From Streptomyces koelreuteriae (GTDB lineage Bacteria; Actinomycetota; Actinomycetes; Streptomycetales; Streptomycetaceae), in the NCBI RefSeq assembly GCF_018604545.1, contig NZ_CP075896.1, forward strand, positions 3,720,001 through 3,784,000: 64,000 bases of DNA, given 5' to 3'. The position numbers and the translations under genes are program-made. Numbering within the stretch: position 1 is the stretch's first letter; each line of letters opens with the position of its first letter. Below are positions 16,279-23,197 of the stretch, piece by piece. The notes beneath the pieces were generated by a model. That model was not told where the DNA came from, did not search any database, and was given only the letters and a program-made list of their open reading frames with translations.

Positions 16279-17502
16279 TCAGGCCACTGCGTCGCCCTCT
16301 TCGTCGCCCTCCGCGTCCTCCCCTTCCTGATCTTCGGCGAAGATGTCATCCATCGCTTCGGCACCCTGCGTGATCACGGGCCGGAGCTGCTTGCGGTAGA
16401 CCGCCTCTGTGGTCGCCTGACTGCTGTGACCGACCAAGAGCGCGATCCGCTCCAGGGGGATGCCGTGGTCGGAGAGCAGGGACACGAAGCTGTGCCGGAG
16501 TTCCCTCGGCGTCCACTCCGGCTTTAGTCCGGCCTTCTTCACGATGGCCTTGAAGTCTCGCCGGACGTTGGCCGCGTCAAGCGGCTCGCCGCTCCGAGTC
16601 GTGAAGACGCGGCCGGTCGGGCTCCACTCCGTCCCTCTCGATGCCCGCTCCTGCTTCTGCCATCGCATGTGCTCTTCGAGGACGTCGACCACCTGCTTCG
16701 GCAGAGCGATGGTCCGGCGGCTCTTCCTGGTCTTGGTCTCACCGTGCTTGCGCACCGAACGCCACACGGCGACGTGAGGCGGGATGCCGTCCGTCGTCTC
16801 CAGGAAGACGTGATCCCAGGTGAGGGGCCGCGCCTCTTCCGTGCGCACACCGCTGAGCAGCGAGAGCACGAGGTAGGCGTACAGCCGTGACGGGCGCGCG
16901 GCGGTGAGCACGGCTTTCGCCTGCTCCAGGTTCAGTGCCTTGCTCGGTCGGCCGGGGCGCCCCTCCGGAGCGGTGACGAGTAGGGCGACGTTCCGCGCAG
17001 CCTTGTCCCTGCGCTGAGCGTGGGCGATGGAGCGGCGCAGGATGGCGAGCAGGTCACGCAGGCTTCGCGTCGCGAGGAATTCGGCCCTGTCGTCCAACCA
17101 GTCGTCAACGTCGTCCGCGCTGAATTCCTTCAGCTTGGCCTTGCCGATGAACGGGATCAGGTGCTTGTTCGCCATCGAGCGGTTCTTGCCGATGGTGCCC
17201 TTCTCGTCGCGCCCCTTAAGCCCGCGCTCCAACCAGTCGTTCACCGCGTCGGCCACGGTGTAGTTGGCCGGAGCCTTGACGCCGGTCTGCACCTCCTTCT
17301 TCAAATCACGGATTTTCTGGCGTACTTCGGTCTTCGTCTTGCCGTACACCTTCGGTCGACGGCGCTTGCCGTTCGGGGCGTACCCCAGGGAAACGGCCCC
17401 CACGTAGCTCTTCTTGACGGGGTCCCAGTAGATCGTGTCCGCACCGTGGCCAGCCCTTTGGGCACGCTTCGGGGTCTCGGTCATCTTCTGTTGTGCCTCC
17501 AT
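16279..17502 (-). CDS. int: tyrosine-type site-specific integrase
   Basis: This is a 407-residue integrase for the tRNA-Pro element. The N-terminal arm-binding region (about 20-70) is basic (GKRRRPKVYGKTKTEV). A SAM-like core-binding domain spans about 80-175. The catalytic domain has Arg220 (SGVRTEEA), a beta-hairpin Lys near 257-259, the box II motif RELRH (Arg336, with Arg in place of the usual His), His359 (VGHSS) and nucleophile Tyr369. The last 30 residues are very acidic. The ATG at 17502 lies three bases from a strong hairpin; MTETPK at 17484 is an alternative start. It is preceded by the excisionase-type gene. Confidence 0.95.
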   Translation of the reverse strand: MEAQQKMTETPKRAQRAGHGADTIYWDPVKKSYVGAVSLGYAPNGKRRRPKVYGKTKTEVRQKIRDLKKEVQTGVKAPANYTVADAVNDWLERGLKGRDEKGTIGKNRSMANKHLIPFIGKAKLKEFSADDVDDWLDDRAEFLATRSLRDLLAILRRSIAHAQRRDKAARNVALLVTAPEGRPGRPSKALNLEQAKAVLTAARPSRLYAYLVLSLLSGVRTEEARPLTWDHVFLETTDGIPPHVAVWRSVRKHGETKTRKSRRTIALPKQVVDVLEEHMRWQKQERASRGTEWSPTGRVFTTRSGEPLDAANVRRDFKAIVKKAGLKPEWTPRELRHSFVSLLSDHGIPLERIALLVGHSSQATTEAVYRKQLRPVITQGAEAMDDIFAEDQEGEDAEGDEEGDAVA

Positions 17503-17505
17503 GAG

Positions 17506-17537
17506 ACAGGGCCGCGCCCTGACAGGCGCGGCCCTGT
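17506..17537 (-). promoter_or_regulatory. hairpin abutting the int start codon
   Basis: The inverted repeat ACAGGGCCGCGCC/GGCGCGGCCCTGT (13-bp stem, 6-base loop) sits between the excisionase-type gene and int, three bases from the int ATG. It could terminate xis transcription or limit int translation. Confidence 0.6.
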
Positions 17538-17558
17538 GGAACTGGGGTGGTGGGTAGT

Positions 17559-17768
17559 TCAGGCGGTGGCTTCTGCCTCGCGCTTGAGCAGTTCGACGTA
17601 CCGCTCGATGTACTCCGGCGGTACGAGACGGCGACGGCCGATGCGGACGGTCTGAAGTCGTCCGAGGCGTATCTCCTCGTAGACCATCGAGCGTCCGATC
17701 CTGAGAGCCTTGGCGGCCTCTTCCGGCCGGTAGAGGAGCTGTTCGGCGGGTTCAGCGACGGTGGCCAT
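17559..17768 (-). CDS. excisionase-type helix-turn-helix protein, 69 aa
   Basis: This small MerR-like/HTH_17 DNA-binding protein has the typical YRPEEAAKALRIGRSMVYEEIRLGRLQTVRIGRRRLVP pattern, followed by a C-terminal helix. Proteins of this type placed directly before an integrase usually serve as excisionase or recombination directionality factor. It lies just downstream of the GTAGCGG repeat cluster and could bind it. Its stop is separated from int by a hairpin. Confidence 0.9.
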   Translation of the reverse strand: MATVAEPAEQLLYRPEEAAKALRIGRSMVYEEIRLGRLQTVRIGRRRLVPPEYIERYVELLKREAEATA

Positions 17769-17823
17769 GCGGCGGTGCCTCCTCGGCAGGGTTCCGGGGG
17801 CGGTGGCCCCCTTCCTGTCAGGT

Positions 17824-18038
17824 CCGCTACTTCCGCTACCTCCGCTACCGCCCTGGTCAGGGGCATGATCGAAGTAGCGGATAAGGGTGCGAGTAGCGGA
17901 TGGAGCCGCTACCGGCCCCGGAATCGTGACCGCGGGGCGGGTAGCGGATTGGGCGTTGGGTAGCGGATGCAGAGCGGCTTGCCGCTACCCGGAAACCGCC
18001 TCTGAGCTGCCCGGTAGCGGAGGTAGCGGAAGTAGCGC
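17824..18038. repeat. iteron-like cluster of GTAGCGG/CCGCTAC heptamers
   Basis: Eleven exact copies, five CCGCTAC and six GTAGCGG, lie between 17824 and 18029, plus GTAGCGC at 18032. The first three are spaced 9 bp apart (17824, 17833, 17842), and others face each other (for example 17893/17906). The cluster fills the gap between the excisionase-type gene and the DUF3631 remnant and overlaps the latter's 3' end. It may be an origin, an accessory recombination site or an operator. Confidence 0.7.
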
Positions 18039-18935
18039 ACTTTCCGCGGGGGGTGGGCAGTATCGCTGCCATGCGTCGTGCAGATCGGTCGCGTAGTAGC
18101 CCTTCATCACACTGCCGCCTGCCTTGATGTTGCGGGCCGCGATGGGGGTGTTGTCCGCGGTCATGTACTCCCGCAGCATCCGAGAGAGCCCGCGGGCATC
18201 GAGCGGCTTGCCGCTCATGTCCGCCCACGGCGCCTCTTCGAGGCTGTGGAGCCTGTCGAGGATGGCGACGGTGGGCAGGCGGTCGATGCCGTTGAACACG
18301 TAGTCACGCAGGTCCGTGAGCAGGCGGATGCCGATGCTGCCCTTGTCGCTGGTCTTGGCCGCGTTGACCAGCTCGATGCAGGCGGCGCGGGCCCGCACCG
18401 GCCACGCCCCGCCTGCCGCGTCGGCCACGGCGAGCAGGGGTTCCCACACGTCCGCGGGCCGGTCGCTGATGCCCTCCGGTAGTTCCGGGAACACCCCGTC
18501 GACCAGGTGACGGACGGACTGCGCCCATGCGGCGAGCCGGTCGCGCAGCGCGTGGCCCTCCTTCTCGTGGATGCGCTGCCGGAACGGCTCCACCCGCTCG
18601 TTCGGCGCGCGGCGGCGCATGCGGACGATGACCGAGCGCGTGAGGATCGTGTCCGGCAGTGAGCCGAGTCCGGCGACCGCGACCCCGCAGAACGACGGGA
18701 ACTCCTGTACCTGCTGGTTGGAGCCGTCGCCCACGCAGCGCCACATGACGCCGGAGCGGCGGTGACCTGCGTTCAGGAAGCCGCGGAGCTGTTCGTTCTC
18801 TCCGGCCTTGGGCCCGAATACGGTGTCGATCTCGTCGAACAGGATCGTGGGCCGTCCCTCCATCCCGGACACCGCGCGGAAGAGCGCGGAGGCGGAGGCG
18901 TTGACCGCGACCATCGGTTGCGGCACGAGGGCGAG
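17985..18935 (-). pseudogene. DUF3631 protein, N-terminal half deleted
   Basis: About 315 codons of a DUF3631 protein remain. They contain the Walker-B-like GRPTILFDEIDTVFGPKAGENEQLRG, VAVAGLGSLPDTILTRSVIVRMRRR, DVWEPLLAVADAAGG, and the C-terminal YYATDLHDAWQRY. The P-loop half that should precede LVPQPMVAVN is missing. Beyond about 18935 the frame continues to 19043 but with sequence that does not fit the family. That stretch is instead the opposite strand of a TPR regulator tail. The protein is therefore almost certainly inactive as an ATPase. In integrative elements this family sits beside int and is thought to act in replication or maintenance. Confidence 0.75.
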
Positions 18936-18936
18936 G

Positions 18937-19164
18937 GTCACGCTGGGAGTCACGGCAGCGCGTGAGGGTGACTTGGAGCAGGCACTCATCATGGGGGAGC
19001 GGGCTCTCGAAGGGGACCGCCAGTCGGTGCCGTCGCTCATCATGACGAGCCGGGAACTCGCTGCCGAGATGCGACGCCGGTACAGCTCCGAATCAGCGGC
19101 TCAGGACTACCTTGCGCGGCTTCACTCGCTTGCCGAGCAGAAGCCGGGCTTCATGCCCCGCTAG
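18937..19164 (+). pseudogene. C-terminal fragment of TPR-type regulator
   Basis: About 75 codons read VTAAREGDLEQALIMGERALEGD, then ELAAEMRRRYSSESAAQDYLARLHSL, ending at TAG 19162-19164. This is the usual end of streptomycete helix-turn-helix/TPR regulatory proteins. No matching upstream part is present: 5' of about 18937 the DNA is antisense to the DUF3631 remnant. The two fragments meet tail-outward at one breakpoint, which points to a deletion or recombination inside the element. Confidence 0.6.
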
Positions 19165-19220
19165 TAGGTCACGAGCACCTTAACTGGAGCTTCTTGAGCG
19201 TTGGACTCCCGCAACGCACC

Positions 19221-19250
19221 AAGGGGGCCCGCTCATGGAGCGGCCCCCTT
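19221..19250. terminator. hairpin between TPR fragment and DndB-like gene
   Basis: An AAGGGGGC(C)CGCTC stem with GAGCGGCCCCCTT (one bulged C) lies between convergent reading frames. Confidence 0.7.
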
Positions 19251-19271
19251 CTTCGGAGCGGTCTAAACTCA

Positions 19272-20549
19272 CTAGGCCACGGGCTTGGGCAGCTCGTAGG
19301 CCGAATCGTTCTTGAACTCTGCAAGGCTCTCGCGGAGGCGGTCCTTGTCTTCATCGGTGTAGTTCGCACTACTCCCCGCGAGCAGGTAGGCGATGAGTTC
19401 CGCCGTACGAGCGTAGTTCTCGTTTCGGGCGACGATTCGATCTCCTGCAGAGATGAGCACGTCGCGCCACAGCGGGCAGTGCATGTCCCAGTTGATCTTG
19501 TTGAGCCGCTTGATCGCCTGGACGTTCTTAAGACCGTAGCGTCGAGTGGCAATGAGGAGCCCGCGCATTACCGCGATTTGCGCTGCGGGCTTTAGCAGCA
19601 GGTTGTCGGTTTCGTTCTTGCGAAGCGTGGAGATGAGGTCCGGTGCATCGACGGCTTCCTTGAAGACGCTGAGGTGCTCAAGGAGGCTGGTCCACCACTG
19701 CGCCACATGGTCGTAAGCAGCGTCCAATTCATGGTCGCTCGGGCGGACGACGCGCTCTTTTTCCTCGAAGTGGAAGCCGTTCTCCTTGCAGATCGCCTTG
19801 ACGGTCTCGTATACGGCACTGACAGTGGTGATTTGGGAACTCCGGTCCGACAGGGTGTTGCTCCTCCAGTTGACGATGAGCTCGCCCTTGGAGTCTGCAA
19901 CACTGAGGGGTTCCCCGGCCGCGACGAGCTTGCGGGTAAGGATGGCGTACCCGTCATCCTCGCTGGTGATGATGTTGTCGCTGCGCCCAGTGGGCTTGGC
20001 TGACCGGTTGATTTTGTTGAAGATGCGCCGAGTGGTCTCCGATCCATAGAACGGGATGAAGATCACGGCCAGCTCGTCCTCCCTCACATCGCCGACGAAC
20101 GGACCGGTAATCTCCTGTCCCTTGTCGTTCACGCGGTTGATGAGGGCCCGCAACGCTGACCATCGGTGCTGCCCATCCAGGACGATAAGGTCGCCTCCAT
20201 CGATGGTCAGGACGCCCAGTTGCTGGATGACCTCGTTGTACGCCGCTGGCGTCTCGCCGTTGAGCCACTTACCGAACGACTCATAGGCGAAGACCTTAGG
20301 CTCGTAAATCAGGACGATGATGGAGCCGAAGAAGCGGTCCTCCGCGTTCGCGAGGTAAGGCACGATCTCCTCACGGACTCGCTTGTCATTGAGTGCCCGC
20401 TGCAGCCGCTCTTCGATGCTCAGGTTGGCCCAGTCGTCACCCTTGCTCGCCGCCCGGGCGATAGCGGCAAGGTCTGCGGCGCGCAGCTTGGCGTTGTAGT
20501 ACTCGATGGAGCCCATCTTGCTCTTGATCGCCGGAACAGTGGTCGTCAT
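19272..20549 (-). CDS. DndB-like DGQHR-domain protein
   Basis: This 425-residue protein has the hallmarks of the DndB/DGQHR family: FFGSIIVL (73-80), the family motif LDGQHR (124-129) and FNKINRSAKPTGRS (177-190). DndB is the regulator in DNA phosphorothioate systems, but free-standing relatives are common on mobile DNA and their function is unknown. No DndA, C, D or E gene is present here. The ATG at 20549 is fixed by AAGGAGGGG eight bases upstream and by a 4-base overlap (ATGA) with the GIY-YIG gene; an upstream extension to 20591 is rejected. The DNA is A+T-richer than the core, which suggests horizontal origin. Confidence 0.85.
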   Translation of the reverse strand: MTTTVPAIKSKMGSIEYYNAKLRAADLAAIARAASKGDDWANLSIEERLQRALNDKRVREEIVPYLANAEDRFFGSIIVLIYEPKVFAYESFGKWLNGETPAAYNEVIQQLGVLTIDGGDLIVLDGQHRWSALRALINRVNDKGQEITGPFVGDVREDELAVIFIPFYGSETTRRIFNKINRSAKPTGRSDNIITSEDDGYAILTRKLVAAGEPLSVADSKGELIVNWRSNTLSDRSSQITTVSAVYETVKAICKENGFHFEEKERVVRPSDHELDAAYDHVAQWWTSLLEHLSVFKEAVDAPDLISTLRKNETDNLLLKPAAQIAVMRGLLIATRRYGLKNVQAIKRLNKINWDMHCPLWRDVLISAGDRIVARNENYARTAELIAYLLAGSSANYTDEDKDRLRESLAEFKNDSAYELPKPVA

Positions 20550-20938
20550 GATGACCCCTCCTTGGTGGTGGTGTATCGGATGTGGTTGCACAGGGGGTGC
20601 AGGTCGCGAATGAGGCGCTGTTCAAGAGCCTTCTGGTGCTCGCCGTGAGCGAGCACCCATGAGAAGTGAATGCACCCGGCTGGGCGTCGGAGTGCACGGC
20701 GGAGCCGCTGGTTGTGGCTGTACTCGTAGTGAGCGTGAAAGCGGTCGTACAAGCAGTCGCTTCGGCCGATGTACAGGGAGCCTCGCATGTCATGGATGAC
20801 GTACACGCCACCCCGCCTCGGCACCGCCAGACACTGACTCGGCCAATAGGGGACCGAACCATCTACTGCCAGAGCGGGAGCTTCAAGGAGCGCGTTCTCG
20901 TCACGCACCTCGGCGCCCGTACCGCCCGCTGCCATCAT
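20546..20938 (-). CDS. GIY-YIG nuclease domain protein
   Basis: This is a 130-residue single-domain nuclease. It has the GIY-like strand GVYVI (44-48), the YIG strand LYIGRS (55-60), Arg66 and the metal-binding Glu106 in ALEQRLI, then Asn118 in LCNHIRY. These are all the core residues of the UvrC/Slx4-type fold. It overlaps the DndB-like gene by ATGA, so the two are one translational unit and probably one system. The start is uncertain. The ATG at 20938 has GAGGTG immediately before it, while an upstream TTG at 21019 is in frame with weaker context. No DNA-binding domain is fused, so a partner may supply specificity. Confidence 0.82.
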   Translation of the reverse strand: MMAAGGTGAEVRDENALLEAPALAVDGSVPYWPSQCLAVPRRGGVYVIHDMRGSLYIGRSDCLYDRFHAHYEYSHNQRLRRALRRPAGCIHFSWVLAHGEHQKALEQRLIRDLHPLCNHIRYTTTKEGSS

Positions 20939-21359
20939 CACCTCGGGATTGCTTGTACAAACTTCTGACACGTCTTCACCATGACACTGTTTCTGCAAAC
21001 TGACAAGCTCTGGCCACAAACAGACGGTCAGTCACATGCTCCCCACCGCCCCACACTGGGGCCAAAGAGGGGGCCAGACGACGCACTCGTCCACGGATCG
21101 TCCTGGACGACGACAGGCAGTCCCGAGGAATGCACGTGCAGGTCAGTGACGTCGTAGCAAGGTCACGGAGGGCCCGCCCTGGGAGTGCCAGCCGTCCGAA
21201 CGGAAGGGCAAGTTCCACCCCAGTGACTGGTGACAGGCTGGATCGACCTGACCGAACCAGGTGGTGCCTCACGGGGCGAATGGCCCAGAATGCGGGGGAG
21301 AGCGATCAGAAAGCAGCCGTATCGGCCTGGCTGCCAGGGCAGTTGGAAGGTGCAGCCTG
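20939..21359. other. divergent control region of the cargo operon
   Basis: This 421-bp stretch is relatively A+T-rich near 20950-21010 and holds the palindrome TTGTACAA (20952-20959 area). It also holds a degenerate pair of CCAAA(G/C)-type arm repeats at 21057-21080. It should contain promoters for the nuclease/DndB-like operon (minus) and the small membrane protein (plus). Short frames here have no convincing support. Confidence 0.45.
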
Positions 21360-21650
21360 ATGAGCAAGGTCCCGGAGAACGGTGAAGAGATGGCGTCCGA
21401 GGCCTCCGGTCCTGTAGCCAGCGAGGCTGCTCAAGCCGAAGCAGGCCCCGTCAGGTCCGGGCCGTCTTGGAAGCAGATTGCCGTAGCGGCCGGCGGCTTT
21501 GCTGTCACCGTAGTGGGCACAGTCGTCGTCACCCTCGTCGCGACACACAACTCCGCACGTAGGGCGAACGCGGCGGCTTACGCCCACGGCCTTCTTGACG
21601 GGGCCAAGGCCGCAAGCAACGGTCACGACTTCGACGAGGACGACGACTAA
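21360..21650 (+). CDS. small single-pass membrane protein, 96 aa
   Basis: This is an unrecognised small protein. An acidic, Ala/Glu-rich N-terminal 45 residues leads to SWKQ and one strong hydrophobic helix (IAVAAGGFAVTVVGTVVVTLVA, about 50-71). A short tail follows with Gly/Ala and a very acidic end (DFDEDDD). The ATG follows GGAAGG by eight bases. It is inside the integrated element, divergent from the nuclease/DndB-like pair and just before the right att site. It could be a membrane effector of that pair or an unrelated passenger. Confidence 0.65.
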   Translation: MSKVPENGEEMASEASGPVASEAAQAEAGPVRSGPSWKQIAVAAGGFAVTVVGTVVVTLVATHNSARRANAAAYAHGLLDGAKAASNGHDFDEDDD

Positions 21651-21706
21651 CCGATCTGGCGAACGGCGTGAGGCCTGCCCTTCGGCCTTCGGGCAATACC
21701 AGAGCC

Positions 21707-21730
21707 GGGGGCCAAACAGGGGGCCAAACG
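21707..21730. repeat. paired GGGGCCAAAC sites, right end (candidate integrase arm sites)
   Basis: Two GGGGGCCAAAC units are spaced 12 bp apart (CCAAAC at 21712 and 21724), mirroring the pair near the left end in the same orientation. Confidence 0.55.
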
Positions 21731-21743
21731 CAGCAGCAGCCGC

Positions 21744-21774
21744 ATGACTGTCCCGGACAGTCATGGACTGTCAT
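21744..21774. promoter_or_regulatory. ATGACTGTCC palindrome plus third half-site near attR
   Basis: Bases 21744-21764 form a perfect 10-bp palindrome around one central base (ATGACTGTCC-C-GGACAGTCAT). A further ACTGTCAT follows at 21767-21774. It is a candidate protein-binding site in excision or control, 56 bp from the att core. Confidence 0.45.
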
Positions 21775-21829
21775 GGAGGGCAACAGGCAGGTCAGCGGCC
21801 CCAAACCAGGGTCACAAGGCGCCTGATCG

Positions 21830-21874
21830 CGTTCGGGACGAAGAGGTCGTGGGTTCAAATCCCGCCACCCCGAC
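21830..21874 (+). repeat. attR: 45-bp copy of tRNA-Pro 3' half
   Basis: This is an exact copy of 16152-16196, not preceded by a tRNA 5' half. It marks the right end of the element and is the displaced original tRNA 3' end. Confidence 0.95.
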
Positions 21875-21888
21875 AGTTGAAACACCAG

Positions 21889-21928
21889 GTCAGGGGCCTG
21901 ATCCGCGAAAGTGGATCAGGCCCCTGAC
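21889..21928. terminator. original tRNA-Pro terminator, now stranded after attR
   Basis: An 18-bp stem (GTCAGGGGCCTGATCC with complement, plus GC/GT) is closed by a GAAA tetraloop. It lies 14 bases after the att core, where the tRNA's own terminator would be in the uninterrupted chromosome. Confidence 0.75.
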
Positions 21929-22176
21929 TCGTTTTCGTGGGCTTCTGGGTGTCAGCTGGGTGTGATCTTGAGAGGCGGTCAGCGGGACGCGGCGCTCTCT
22001 TTGCAACCCAGCTCCTCCATTGCAGTGCGGTGCCGGTGACCGGCACCGGGTGGGCCCCTGAGGTGCCCCCCTCGGGTACCAGCCCGACGTGGCCGGAGTG
22101 AAGATCCATGTGGACGAGTTCCTCCGGGTTCGTTTTCGGGTGCGGTGTGCCGCTGCTCCGTGGTGGGATGCGCCGT

Positions 22177-23022
22177 ATGAGCGACTCGCTGTGTGCTCGT
22201 ATCGAGCAGTACTACGCCACCGTGCCGCTGCTGTTCGCCGATGCCGAAGAGTTCGGCCCGTTACGGCTGTTCGTACGAAAGGAACCGGGAGCCCCGTACT
22301 ACGGCGGCCCGAGTCATGCTCAGCCCACCGCGGAGAGCGCCGGGATGGTCACCGCAGCTGACATCGCACGGGTATGTGCTCGGCAGTGTGAACTCGGCGT
22401 ACCGGAGGCTTTCGAGTGGCTCGCCGGGGCAGCCCCAACTCTGCGCGCCCGTATTGAGGCCGCCGGCCTGCCGGTGGCGGAACGCCCGCTCATGGCCCTC
22501 GACCCGCACCTCCCTATCCCTCCGCAGCCGTTGCCGGACGGCGTCACGATCCGAGTGCTGACGGCCGACGACCCAGCACTCCCTGCGGTTCTTGCTCTGC
22601 CTCGACTGGCTTTCGCCGCGGAGGGCACTGTTGCGAGTGCCGCAGGCCATGCGGAACTGGCAGTAGCGGCTGAGGAAGTGACCGCGGACGGCACAATCGA
22701 GAGCACCCGCCCCACTGTCCGCGCCGGGCACAAGACACTCATTGCTGCCCTCGCGTCGGACGGCACCCCGCTCGCCGTCGGCCACTACCACCCAGCCGAC
22801 GGCACCACCGAGATCGGTGGCGTTGGCACCCTCCCCACCGCTCGTCGCCAGGGTCTGGCCGCAGCTGTCACGGCGGCGCTGGCCACCCACGCCCGCGACC
22901 ACGGAGTGCGCACAATCTTTCTCGCCTATGCGCAGGACAGCGTCGCTCGCATCTACCACCGCCTGGGCTTTCGCCCTGCCGACGTCACCCTGCTGATCGC
23001 CAACCAACCCGCGCGGTCGTAA
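22177..23022 (+). CDS. GNAT-family N-acetyltransferase with TTA codon
   Basis: This 281-residue protein has an N-terminal region of about 120 residues (MSDSLCARIEQYYATVPLLF...). A C-terminal GNAT domain contains the acetyl-CoA-binding motif GVGTLPTARRQGLAAAVTAAL and the later IFLAYAQDSVARIYHRLGFRP. The substrate is unknown. Codon 29 is TTA (22261-22263), the rare leucine codon read only by bldA tRNA, so translation is probably tied to development. The ATG at 22177 is preferred over upstream in-frame codons (22108, 22168) because homologues of this type start there and GGTGGG precedes it. It is the first gene after the element. Confidence 0.82.
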   Translation: MSDSLCARIEQYYATVPLLFADAEEFGPLRLFVRKEPGAPYYGGPSHAQPTAESAGMVTAADIARVCARQCELGVPEAFEWLAGAAPTLRARIEAAGLPVAERPLMALDPHLPIPPQPLPDGVTIRVLTADDPALPAVLALPRLAFAAEGTVASAAGHAELAVAAEEVTADGTIESTRPTVRAGHKTLIAALASDGTPLAVGHYHPADGTTEIGGVGTLPTARRQGLAAAVTAALATHARDHGVRTIFLAYAQDSVARIYHRLGFRPADVTLLIANQPARS

Positions 23023-23197
23023 ATTTGCGGCCCGCATACGGGGGGGGACCGCCCGCGTCAGCTCCGCGGGGAGAGGTTCCGCGGGGCAGAGTCAGTCCGG
23101 TGGATTCGGGCTGAACCGGGGGGTGTTGAGCCGTAGACTTCGGCACTCAACGCCGACGACGTCCGGCCGTTGCGTGCGCCCGCGGGGAGGAGATCGC

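Larger units (their letters stand above)
16152..21874. mobile_element. 5.7-kb tRNA-Pro-integrated element with defence-like cargo
   Basis: The 45-bp direct repeats at 16152-16196 and 21830-21874 bound a unit of 5,678 bp. Inside, in order, are the integrase, excisionase-type HTH protein, GTAGCGG repeats, truncated DUF3631 gene, fragment of a TPR regulator, DndB-like gene, GIY-YIG gene and a small membrane protein. Integrase next to one att site and a DUF3631 gene beside it are typical of small streptomycete integrative elements. No FtsK/TraB-like translocase, spread gene or intact replication initiator is visible. DNA of the cargo is lower in G+C than the core (for example 53% at 20281-20340). 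Confidence 0.9.

Noticed and set aside
18936..19043. N-terminal extension of the DUF3631 frame
   Set aside because: The sequence does not fit the family and is antisense to a good TPR tail, so it is not part of the original gene.
20550..20591. 14-residue upstream extension of the DndB-like protein
   Set aside because: AAGGAGGGG and the ATGA overlap point to the start at 20549.
20976..21034. 19-codon minus-strand frame with GGGGAG upstream of the GIY-YIG gene
   Set aside because: Too short to support as a gene; could be a leader but nothing confirms it.
21130..21360. 76-codon frame overlapping the start of the small membrane protein gene
   Set aside because: No ribosome site or recognisable product; probably chance, although its stop overlaps the next ATG.
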